A stretch of 8,046 nt of DNA from Acidimicrobiaceae bacterium (GTDB lineage: Bacteria > Actinomycetota > Acidimicrobiia > Acidimicrobiales > MedAcidi-G1): positions 37,745 through 45,790 of the forward strand of contig PAXM01000024.1 in NCBI GenBank assembly GCA_002714485.1, read 5' to 3'. Positions 1 through 6,773 of this stretch are shown here, piece after piece. Position numbers and translations under genes: made by a program. The notes beneath the pieces are model-generated. The model was not told the origin of the DNA. It did not search any database and saw only the letters and a list, made by a program, of their open reading frames with translations. Position 1 is the first letter of the stretch. Every line of letters begins with the position of its first letter.

Positions 1-470
1 ACCGGGCCGGGGTCCCCGAGGGCCTGGTGGCCTTGCTCGTCGACAACGGACTACTCGCTCCCCTGTCTGAGGATCCGGAACCCCGATTCGACGACGGGGC
101 GGTCTCCATGGTCCGTGCAGGCCTGGCCATCAGCGCGGCAGGCGTTCCTCTGGACGAGCTGGTGGCCTTGGCCACCGACCATGGTGCTCATGTGGACGAG
201 GTGGTGGAACAGGCCATTGACCTGTTCGAACGCCATGTCCGGACCGGGAACAACGAGCCGCCCATCGAAAGCCCTTCCCCTCAGGAACTAGTCGACGTGG
301 TTCGCTCGCTACTCCCGGCAGTCACCCGGCTGGTAGCCCAGCACTTTCACCGGACTCTGGTAGCCCGGGCCCGTGATCGAGCCGGCGCCGATGACGGGGA
401 AACTGGCCTGATTGAGGCCCTTCTGGCCGCCGACGCCGACCGTCTGGAGGTGGACGTCCGGTGGCGCTGA
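1..470 (+). CDS. MerR-like helix-turn-helix regulator, 5' partial
   Basis: The frame is open from base 3 to the TGA at 468-470, so the gene begins upstream of the window. A GTG at 27 is available, but starting there would cut into the helix-turn-helix, so I treat it as internal. The first visible residues (RAGVPEGLVALLVDNGLLAP) resemble the second half of a MerR winged helix, where an A-x-x-x-G-V helix is followed by GLL.P. About ten residues on comes a conserved-looking RFDDGAVSMVRAGLAISAAGVPLDEL pattern in short form: F-D-D, then VRAGLAI, then AGVPLDELVALA, as in the MerR wing and third helix. The remainder (visible residues about 75-155) is acidic and helical, without the cysteines of metal-sensing MerR proteins; its ligand is unknown. 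The 3' end overlaps menF by 10 bases, so the two are probably cotranscribed. It may regulate this operon, but that is inference. A regulatory domain like those of actinobacterial adenylate cyclases is a less likely alternative. Confidence 0.6.
   Translation, partial: RAGVPEGLVALLVDNGLLAPLSEDPEPRFDDGAVSMVRAGLAISAAGVPLDELVALATDHGAHVDEVVEQAIDLFERHVRTGNNEPPIESPSPQELVDVVRSLLPAVTRLVAQHFHRTLVARARDRAGADDGETGLIEALLAADADRLEVDVRWR
446..450 (+). promoter_or_regulatory. Ribosome binding site of menF
   Basis: GGAGG lies 10 bases before the GTG at 461, inside the last codons of the preceding MerR-like gene. It supports the GTG start and the 10-base overlap. The next in-frame GTG (residue 23) has no comparable site. 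Confidence 0.6.
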
Positions 471-1801
471 TCTCCGACGCCAGCGATCACTCCCTCCAGC
501 ACCCCCTCCGGGCAACAACTGTCGAGGTGCAGTCCGGACCGGCCACCGACCCCCTCGCCTGGCTGGCCGTCGCATCGGACGACGACGAAGCGTGGTTCTG
601 GGAGGTCCCCGACGACGACACGTCATGGACCGGACTCGGGTCGGCTGTCGTCGTCGACGTCGAGGGGGCCTGTCGCTTCGCCGAGGCCGCCTCTCGAGCC
701 TCCGAACTGGTAGAGGCCATGGCCCTCACCGCCCCGGAGGATGCCCCTTACCCCAGGCTTGCCGCTGGATTTGCCTTCGACGACCACCTTCCCGAAGAAA
801 CCGACGCCTGGGCTTCCTTCGGAGTTGGACGCCTCGTGCTTCCGGCCGTACAGGTGCTCCGCCTCGATGGACGAACCTGGGTGACCCGGATCGATGACCA
901 GGACCGACCCACCCCGCTACTCGCCCCGCCGTCGGGCCCCGTCAATGCGCCACCGAGCGAGCCAGCCGACCATGCCGACCCCGCCGCTCGCCAGCACTAC
1001 CGCAACCTGGTCCGCCTCGCCCTGGAAGCTATCGACCGGGGCGATCTAGAAAAGGCCGTTCCCTGTCGTTCGCTTCACGTCGACCACCGACCCGACCCCA
1101 TACCGCTCCTGGCTGCCCTGAGATCCGCCTACCCCGCGTGCGCCACCCTCGCCGTCCGTCCGGCGGGAGGACAGGCATGCTTCGTAGGGGCCACACCCGA
1201 ACGCCTCGCCGCCGTGCACGCCGGTCACCTCCAAACTGCCGCCTTGGCCGGTTCCGCCCCGCGGGACCCAGACCCGGCTGTCGACGCCGCCCTCGGACAG
1301 GGTCTCCTCACCAGCCCCAAGGAACGGGTCGAGCATGCCGTGGTGGTGGACGCCGTAGACCGGGCGTTGGCTGGCCTCGGTGTGGCCGACCACCACCCCG
1401 GCGATCCCGTGCTGCTCCGGCTCCACGGCATCCAGCACCTCCACACCCCCATCGACGCCGAACTACCCGATGGCGTAGGCCTGTTGGACCTCGTCGGCGC
1501 CCTCCACCCCACACCGGCGGTAGCTGGCTATCCCGGCGGACAGGCCGCCCAACTCCGAGCTGAACACGAGGGCATGCAACGGGGCTGGTTCGCCAGCCCG
1601 GTTGGCTGGATGGACCCCAACGGCGACGGGGAGTTCCGAGTCGCCCTCCGGACCGGACTCATCCACGACGGTGGCACCACGCTTTACGCAGGGGCCGGCG
1701 TGGTCGCCGGCTCCGATCCCGACCGGGAGCTGGCCGAGACCGATGTCAAGCTGCAAACCCTCCTCGGCCTCGTTCTGGGCGCCGCCGAGGCAACACCGTG
1801 A
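461..1801 (+). CDS. menF: Isochorismate synthase (MenF/EntC family)
   Basis: Chorismate-binding enzyme, 446 residues, expected to isomerise chorismate to isochorismate in the cytoplasm with Mg2+, the first committed menaquinone step. Residues 1 to about 170 are the poorly conserved N-terminal part; the catalytic chorismate-binding domain runs from about 175 to 440. Visible family motifs: lysine K198 in LEKAVPCR (the water-activating lysine in MenF/EntC), FVGATPER at 241-248 with E247 at the position of the general acid, ALAGS at 261-265, KERVEH at 287-292, HLHTPI, HPTPAV at 349-354, GDGEFRVALR at 388-397 and AGAG from 410 with a following E..ET..K metal-site pattern. GTG start with a GGAGG 10 bases upstream; the stop overlaps the menD start. 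Because menD, menH and menC follow directly, a menaquinone role is far more likely than a siderophore or salicylate role. Oddity: KAVPCR replaces the usual KVVLAR around the catalytic lysine. Confidence 0.93.
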   Translation: MALISDASDHSLQHPLRATTVEVQSGPATDPLAWLAVASDDDEAWFWEVPDDDTSWTGLGSAVVVDVEGACRFAEAASRASELVEAMALTAPEDAPYPRLAAGFAFDDHLPEETDAWASFGVGRLVLPAVQVLRLDGRTWVTRIDDQDRPTPLLAPPSGPVNAPPSEPADHADPAARQHYRNLVRLALEAIDRGDLEKAVPCRSLHVDHRPDPIPLLAALRSAYPACATLAVRPAGGQACFVGATPERLAAVHAGHLQTAALAGSAPRDPDPAVDAALGQGLLTSPKERVEHAVVVDAVDRALAGLGVADHHPGDPVLLRLHGIQHLHTPIDAELPDGVGLLDLVGALHPTPAVAGYPGGQAAQLRAEHEGMQRGWFASPVGWMDPNGDGEFRVALRTGLIHDGGTTLYAGAGVVAGSDPDRELAETDVKLQTLLGLVLGAAEATP

Positions 1802-3558
1802 ACGCCCTCCCGTCGGCCGACCCGAGGGCCACCCAGGCGTGGTGCCATGCACTATTCGCTCAACTCGTGGAGTGCGGAGTGGCCCACGTGGCCGCCTCAC
1901 CGGGTTCGCGGTGCACGCCGATGACGGTGGCCGCCGACCGCACTATTGGCCTCGAGGTATCGATGCACCTCGACGAGCGGGCCGGAGGATTCTTCGCTCT
2001 TGGGCTGGCCCGCGCCACCGGCCGACCAGTAGCCCTGCTGTGCACCTCGGGCACGGCAGCCGCCAACTACCTCCCGGCGATGGTTGAGGCCTTCCACTCC
2101 GGAGTTCCCCTGATCGCCCTCACTACCGACCGGCCACCCGAACTACAGGGGGTGGGCGCTCCCCAAACCATCGATCAGGACGGCATCTACGGCAGCCATG
2201 TCCGATGGGCCACCACTACTGCAGTAGCTGGCACCGAGGCTTCCGGTGAGGCCGCCTCGTTGGCCCATCAGGCGGTAGTGCGAGCCACCAGACCGTCGGC
2301 CGGACCGGTCCACCTCAACGTGCCACTGCGTGAACCGTTAGACCCCCCCGCCGCTGATCCAGCCACGACTGGACTACTACCCCTGCCCCCGGACCAAGTA
2401 CCGGTAGAGGCTGGCTGCCTGACCGAACTGGTGACCGGTGACGACCGGCCAGAGCGGGGACTGATCGTGGCCGGCCCCATGGACCCCACATTCGATGGGG
2501 CCAATGCCCTCGCGGAGCTGGCCCACCGGACCGGATGGCCGATCCTGGCCGACCCGGTCTCCGGTCTTCGACGCGGGCCCTACGTCACCCATGCCCCCAT
2601 ACTGGCCACCGGTGACCACCTGCTGCGGTCCAGATGGGCCGACGACCTCCGGCCCGATGTCGTCGTCCAGATGGGTGCCATGCCGACCAGCAAGGGCTAC
2701 CGACTATGGCTGGACCGGGTGGGCACCGGGCGCCTGGTAGCCGTCGACCACATCGGCCGATTCCCGGATGCTGCCCTGCGAGTGACCGACCGGGTAGCCG
2801 CCGAGCCGGGCCGGGTAGCCACTCACCTCGTCGACCGACTGGCCGACCTGGCAAGGGGTGATGATGGCACGAGCGACTGGACCCGGGCCTGGACTACAGC
2901 TGAGATGACTGCCACGAACACGGTGGCCGGCGTATTGGCAGCCGCCCCATTCGACGAACCAGGCGTGGTGGCCGCACTGGACGCCGCCCTCCCGGACACA
3001 GTGACACTGGTGGTCGGCAACTCCATGCCGCTACGTGATGTGGATTCATTCCTACCGGTCGATTGCCGGAACTGGGCAGTGCGCGGCAACCGAGGTGCCA
3101 ACGGGATCGACGGACAGGTATCCACAGCGATCGGCATGGCTGCCGGTTCCGACGCGCCCACCGTGCTGCTAACCGGCGACCTGACCCTGCTGCACGACCT
3201 CAGCGGTCTCACCGCCGCCCTCCGGCTCGGCGTGGACCTGACAGTTGTGGTGGTCGATAACGACGGCGGTGGCATCTTCTCGTTCCTGCCCATCGCCGCG
3301 GAGGGTCACATCGACCATCGGCGCCTGTTCCATACACCCCACGGCCTGGACCTGAGCCATGTCGCCGCCCTGGCCGGCGCCACCCTCCACAAGCCAACCG
3401 ACCGTCCCTCGCTGGAGGCCGTTCTGGTGGGCACGGTCGGAACGTCTGGACTACACCTCATTCACATCCGGACCGACGCCTCCATCAACGTCAGACTCCA
3501 CCGTGAAGCGGCCCGGGCCGTCGACCACGCCCTGTTCACAACGGGAGTGGACCGATGA
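1798..3558 (+). CDS. menD: SEPHCHC synthase (2-succinyl-5-enolpyruvyl-6-hydroxy-3-cyclohexene-1-carboxylate synthase)
   Basis: Thiamine-diphosphate enzyme of 586 residues, a usual length for MenD. It joins 2-oxoglutarate (with loss of CO2) to isochorismate, the second menaquinone step. N-terminal Pyr domain: SPGSR at 34-38 (R38 matches the substrate-binding arginine of E. coli MenD), and HLDERAGGFFALGLA with E60 as the conserved glutamate that activates the cofactor. CTSGTAAANYLPA follows. C-terminal PP domain: GNSMPLR (R413) and RGNRGANGIDG at 429-439 (R432), both matching substrate-contacting arginines. The cofactor/Mg2+ motif is GDLTLLHD at 460-467 with D461, then DNDGGGIF at 487-494 with N488. 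The GTG start overlaps the menF TGA in a GTGA; GAGG at 1787-1790 lies 7 bases upstream. The 3' end overlaps menH. All key residues appear intact. A small oddity is Cys39 where Ser or Thr is common after SPGSR. Confidence 0.97.
   Translation: MNALPSADPRATQAWCHALFAQLVECGVAHVAASPGSRCTPMTVAADRTIGLEVSMHLDERAGGFFALGLARATGRPVALLCTSGTAAANYLPAMVEAFHSGVPLIALTTDRPPELQGVGAPQTIDQDGIYGSHVRWATTTAVAGTEASGEAASLAHQAVVRATRPSAGPVHLNVPLREPLDPPAADPATTGLLPLPPDQVPVEAGCLTELVTGDDRPERGLIVAGPMDPTFDGANALAELAHRTGWPILADPVSGLRRGPYVTHAPILATGDHLLRSRWADDLRPDVVVQMGAMPTSKGYRLWLDRVGTGRLVAVDHIGRFPDAALRVTDRVAAEPGRVATHLVDRLADLARGDDGTSDWTRAWTTAEMTATNTVAGVLAAAPFDEPGVVAALDAALPDTVTLVVGNSMPLRDVDSFLPVDCRNWAVRGNRGANGIDGQVSTAIGMAAGSDAPTVLLTGDLTLLHDLSGLTAALRLGVDLTVVVVDNDGGGIFSFLPIAAEGHIDHRRLFHTPHGLDLSHVAALAGATLHKPTDRPSLEAVLVGTVGTSGLHLIHIRTDASINVRLHREAARAVDHALFTTGVDR
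3543..3547 (+). promoter_or_regulatory. Ribosome binding site of menH
   Basis: GGGAG lies 7 bases before the ATG at 3555, inside the end of menD. Together with the ATGA overlap it fixes the menH start. Confidence 0.5.
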
Positions 3559-4385
3559 GCACGGACAGCACCGGCCTCCACGTGGAACTCGACGGACCAC
3601 CTGACGAAACGGTCACCCGACGCCCGGTACTGACGCTTCACGGATTCACTGGCTCCACGGCCACCATGTGGCCTCTGGTACGCCCGTTGGCCGAGACCCG
3701 GCGAGTGGCCGTCGTCGACCTACCTGGCCACGGTCGAAGCACCATCACCAACGATGCACACGCCTTCGGGTTCGAACACACCGTGGACGCAGTGGCCGCC
3801 GCCATCGACGACCATCACCTCAGACCCGCCCACGTGGTCGGCTACTCGATGGGTGGTCGGGTGGCCCTCAGCTTGGCCATCCGCCATCCGGGACACGTGG
3901 CCTCCCTCTCGTTGATCGGGGCTTCCCCGGGTCTGTCCGACCCGGTGGAGCGGGCGGCCCGCCGACGGTCTGACGATGAAATCGCCGACGACCTGCTTGA
4001 GGACGGCCTAACCGCCTTTGTTGACCGGTGGATGGCCAGCCCTCTGTTCGCTAGCCAGGTGCGCCTGGGCACCGACGCCTTGGCCGATGCCCGGACCCAG
4101 CGCTTAGCCAATGACCCGGGCGGGCTGGCCGGCAGCCTCCGGGGCGCCGGAACCGGTGCCCAACCGTCGTACTGGCAGGACTTGGCCGGGATTGCCGCAC
4201 CGGTACTCCTGGTGGTCGGCGACGAGGATCCCAAGTTCCGAGCGATCGCCATGCGTATGGCCGCCGGCCTGGTCCGGTCGGCTATCGAGGTGGTGCCCGG
4301 GGCCGGCCACGCCGCCCACCTTGAGAACCCCGACTACGTGCGGGCCGCCATCGGTGACCTTCTCGACGAAGTCGACAGCCGATGA
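3555..4385 (+). CDS. menH: SHCHC synthase, MenH-type alpha/beta hydrolase
   Basis: Alpha/beta-hydrolase-fold protein of 276 residues, expected to eliminate pyruvate from SEPHCHC to give SHCHC (2-succinyl-6-hydroxy-2,4-cyclohexadiene-1-carboxylate). HGFTGS at 29-34 forms the oxyanion region and VDLPGHGRS is the typical MenH loop. GYSMGGR at 96-102 contains nucleophile S98, GDEDPKF at 222-228 contains the likely catalytic D225, and GAGHAAHLENP contains H252, completing the triad. The GYSMGGR, GDEDPKF and AGHAAHLENP combination resembles MenH more than generic esterases, and the position directly between menD and menC makes the assignment strong. The ATG overlaps the menD TGA (ATGA), and the 3' end overlaps menC the same way, so translation of all three is probably coupled. 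By sequence alone a generic hydrolase could not be fully excluded. Confidence 0.9.
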   Translation: MSTDSTGLHVELDGPPDETVTRRPVLTLHGFTGSTATMWPLVRPLAETRRVAVVDLPGHGRSTITNDAHAFGFEHTVDAVAAAIDDHHLRPAHVVGYSMGGRVALSLAIRHPGHVASLSLIGASPGLSDPVERAARRRSDDEIADDLLEDGLTAFVDRWMASPLFASQVRLGTDALADARTQRLANDPGGLAGSLRGAGTGAQPSYWQDLAGIAAPVLLVVGDEDPKFRAIAMRMAAGLVRSAIEVVPGAGHAAHLENPDYVRAAIGDLLDEVDSR

Positions 4386-5410
4386 CGGACAGCGGCGACG
4401 GTCGGGCCGAACTGGGCGATCTCGATCCACCGGATGTCCGCCGAATCAAGATCGAACGGACGGAGTTGACCTACCAGTCGCCAATCAGCACGGCACACGG
4501 CCCAATTGACCACCGTGAGGTCGTGGTGCTCACTCTCACCGATGGCGAGGGACGCATCGGCCTCGGCGAAGCTGCACCGCTCGCCAACTTCACCCCGGAG
4601 TTGGTCAACGAGGCCGAACTCGCCATTCACCGGTGGGCCGATGACGGCACCCTGCCCGTAGGCTCGCCCACTGCCCGGGCCGCTATCGACGGCGCCCTGC
4701 TGGACCTGACAGCCCGAGCGGCCGGCCGACCCGTCCACGACCTACTAGCCCCCGACAGCTCCGGGATCGTGCCCGTCTCGGCCTTTGTCAGCGGCGACAC
4801 ACCCGACGATCTGGCATCTGCCGCCGCCGAGGCGGTGGCCGGCGGACACGGGACGGTCAAGGTAAAGGTGGCTGCCAGCCCGTTCCCCACTGATTTGGCC
4901 CGCCTGACCGCCGTTCGAGAGGCCATCGGGGATAAACGACTCCGGATCGATGCCAACGGGGGGTGGGCACCCGGCGAGGCATCCGAACATCTGGCTCGGC
5001 TGGCCGCCCTCGACCTCGAACTGGTGGAGGAGCCAGCGGCCGGGCTCGAAGCCCTGGCCACGGTCCGGGCGACCTCACCGGTCCCGGTGGCAATCGACGA
5101 ATCGGCACGGACCATCGACGACGTCCGACGGGCCATCGCACTAGGCAGCGCCGATCTGGTAGTCCTCAAGCCCTCCGCTCTGGGAGGTCCACTGGTCACC
5201 GCTGAAGTGGCCCGGGTGGTCACCGAGGCCGGTCTGGGCCTTGTCGTCACATCCCTGCTGGAAGGCTCCGTTGGAATCCGCTCGGCGGCCCACCTGGCAG
5301 CCGCCCTCGGAGCGTTGGACCCGGCTCCCGGCCTGGCCACCGCGACACTCCTGACCGCCGACAGCGGCCCGCCACTACTTCCAACCAAGGGTGCTCTGGT
5401 CCTCGACTGA
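4382..5410 (+). CDS. menC: o-Succinylbenzoate synthase (enolase superfamily)
   Basis: Dehydratase of 342 residues, expected to convert SHCHC to o-succinylbenzoate, the fourth step of classical menaquinone synthesis. The N-terminal capping domain includes SPISTAHG and the GLGEAAPLANFTPE segment. The barrel domain shows all superfamily catalytic parts: KVKV at 160-163 with K162 as the acid/base lysine, DANGGW at 190-195 with D190, VEEP at 215-218 and IDES at 238-241 with D239 as the metal ligands, and LKPSALGG with K263 as the second catalytic lysine. The ATG overlaps the menH TGA (ATGA); there is no strong separate ribosome binding site, so reinitiation is likely. About 20 residues precede the usual family N-terminus. 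Members of this family can also racemise N-acylamino acids, but the menF-menD-menH context settles the role. It is the last gene of the run, and its stop lies 4 bases from the stop of the convergent gene. Confidence 0.95.
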   Translation: MTDSGDGRAELGDLDPPDVRRIKIERTELTYQSPISTAHGPIDHREVVVLTLTDGEGRIGLGEAAPLANFTPELVNEAELAIHRWADDGTLPVGSPTARAAIDGALLDLTARAAGRPVHDLLAPDSSGIVPVSAFVSGDTPDDLASAAAEAVAGGHGTVKVKVAASPFPTDLARLTAVREAIGDKRLRIDANGGWAPGEASEHLARLAALDLELVEEPAAGLEALATVRATSPVPVAIDESARTIDDVRRAIALGSADLVVLKPSALGGPLVTAEVARVVTEAGLGLVVTSLLEGSVGIRSAAHLAAALGALDPAPGLATATLLTADSGPPLLPTKGALVLD

Positions 5411-5414
5411 CCAG

Positions 5415-6773
5415 TCAGCCCAAGGCACCCCGGATGGCATCCCGCATGGCGTCTCCATCCACCTCCCCACCGAGAGCGGCCTCGGACTCACGAGCCGCCG
5501 CCGCGTACACGCCCTTGGACATTAGGGACCGCTCGGCGGCCCGACGGTGCCAGTAGACGTCGGCCCGAGCCCGCTGAGCCCCTTCGTGGGTCGGCTCGGC
5601 GGCCACCGCCATCTCGGCCAGGTGGCAGGCGAGGCGCAGGTCCCCAGCGTCGACCAACTCAAGCGCCCGATCCACCACCGACTCAATCGACCCGGCCAAG
5701 GCCACCACCTCGGCGGCCAGCGCAGCCTCGGAAGCCGGCTTGAGATTGGCCGGATTGCCGTCCCACCACCCGCCGAACTGCCGGTACACGTTGCGCACGA
5801 CGAACTCTGGCTCGTCATACTGCGGAGCCAGCCACGGCCGGTCGACCAGATGCTCAGGAACCCGAACGGCGTGGATGATCTCATCGATGGTGGCCCCCTC
5901 GTTCATCAGGTCGAGAGTGCTCCCCGCCAAGTGCTCGAGGGCCTCTGCGATGTCGCCCAGCACCGTCTCGACTCGCTGACGCCCCACGATTGGCAGCCCG
6001 TGGGCCGGATAGACCCGTTCCACGCCGATGGCCAGCATGTCCCGCATGGCGGCCGCCCACTCGATGGGGTACCGCTGGACCTTCTGGGGGTTTCCAGCGT
6101 TGGGGAACACCCACGAGGTGAAGTCGCCGGTGTAGGCCGTCCGGCGCTCGGCGTCCCAGCCCCAGGCGTGGTCGTCGGTTTCGCCCCGAGCATGCCGTAG
6201 TTCGAAGGTCCGGCCACCCACCGAGAACGACATCCGGTCCCTGAAAGTCTCATCAGGTTCAGCCACGTCCTCGACGAGAAAGCGGGGACCGTCACCGCCG
6301 ATGCCCAGGTTGGCTCGGTTGCGGATCCCGCCGAACTGGCGACGGTTGATGGCCAGGTTCCAGCCGTTGGTCGTCCGGTACCGCTCAAAGCGGGCCGGCA
6401 CGGCCTCGTGGGCCAGGAAGCGGGGTCGGACGTCCCCCCGGGCCTCGGCATCGGCAACGAAGGCCCCACTGCCACCGACGTGGTCGACATTACCGTGGGT
6501 GTAAACGAGGCTGTGGACCGGTCGGTCCGTCCATCCGCGGAGTGCAGCGACCACCGCCGGACCGGACCGCACGCCGCTGGCGTCCCAGCACACCAACCCC
6601 TCGTCGGTGTCGACCACCCAGCAGTGTGAGAACGATTCCACGACGGCTACGTCATCCTCGACGACCGATAGCTCATGGGTCACCCGATTGTGGGGCGGCT
6701 CGGCTTCACCGGAATCGATGACCCTGTCGGCCAGGTCCACTGGGTGCATGCTCCGGTCCTCGGTTCTGCTCAT
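5415..6773 (-). CDS. Alkyl-sulfatase-like MBL-fold hydrolase with dimerisation domain
   Basis: Protein of 452 residues. Residues about 40-265 are a metallo-beta-lactamase fold and about 285-430 match the alkyl sulfatase dimerisation domain (key stretch RNVYRQFGGWWDGNPANL at 327-344, then a helical ELVDAGDLRLA..LAEMAV..EP region). Metal-site candidates are THGNVDHVGG with H93, D97 and H98, GETDDH with E198, YTGDF with D217, and YPAHG with H258. In the family pattern HxHxDH the second histidine is expected where N95 stands. The C-terminal SCP2-like domain of full-length SdsA1-type alkyl sulfatases is absent. There is no clear signal peptide, so a cytoplasmic enzyme is likely. The likely activity is hydrolysis of a sulfate ester or related substrate; the substrate is unknown. 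I chose the ATG at 6773, which overlaps the upstream gene's stop as TGATG and has AAGGTGAG 8 bases before it. A TTG one codon earlier is possible. Confidence 0.82.
   Translation of the reverse strand: MSRTEDRSMHPVDLADRVIDSGEAEPPHNRVTHELSVVEDDVAVVESFSHCWVVDTDEGLVCWDASGVRSGPAVVAALRGWTDRPVHSLVYTHGNVDHVGGSGAFVADAEARGDVRPRFLAHEAVPARFERYRTTNGWNLAINRRQFGGIRNRANLGIGGDGPRFLVEDVAEPDETFRDRMSFSVGGRTFELRHARGETDDHAWGWDAERRTAYTGDFTSWVFPNAGNPQKVQRYPIEWAAAMRDMLAIGVERVYPAHGLPIVGRQRVETVLGDIAEALEHLAGSTLDLMNEGATIDEIIHAVRVPEHLVDRPWLAPQYDEPEFVVRNVYRQFGGWWDGNPANLKPASEAALAAEVVALAGSIESVVDRALELVDAGDLRLACHLAEMAVAAEPTHEGAQRARADVYWHRRAAERSLMSKGVYAAAARESEAALGGEVDGDAMRDAIRGALG

Noticed and set aside
27..470. A complete small gene starting at the GTG at 27
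   Set aside because: The frame is open upstream to the window edge, and the residues before the GTG continue the helix-turn-helix pattern, so a 5' partial gene is more likely.
3555..4385. menH read as a generic esterase belonging with the alpha/beta hydrolase at 6773-7786
   Set aside because: The two share only the common fold. The motif set GYSMGGR, GDEDPKF, AGHAAHLENP and the position between menD and menC favour SHCHC synthase.
4627..5388. Long open frame of 253 codons on the minus strand opposite menC
   Set aside because: Its translation is a low-complexity mix of Ser, Arg, Ala and Thr with no motif. It is the usual mirror of a high-GC coding frame, and menC has all catalytic residues on the plus strand.
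5407..5418. Inverted repeat CTGAC-CA-GTCAG as a bidirectional terminator
   Set aside because: Five-base arms with a two-base loop cannot form a stable hairpin, and there is no T run on either side. It arises from the two facing stop codons.
5547..6200. Plus-strand open frame of 217 codons inside the alkyl-sulfatase-like gene
   Set aside because: Composition is that of a shadow frame, while the minus strand encodes a clear two-domain enzyme.
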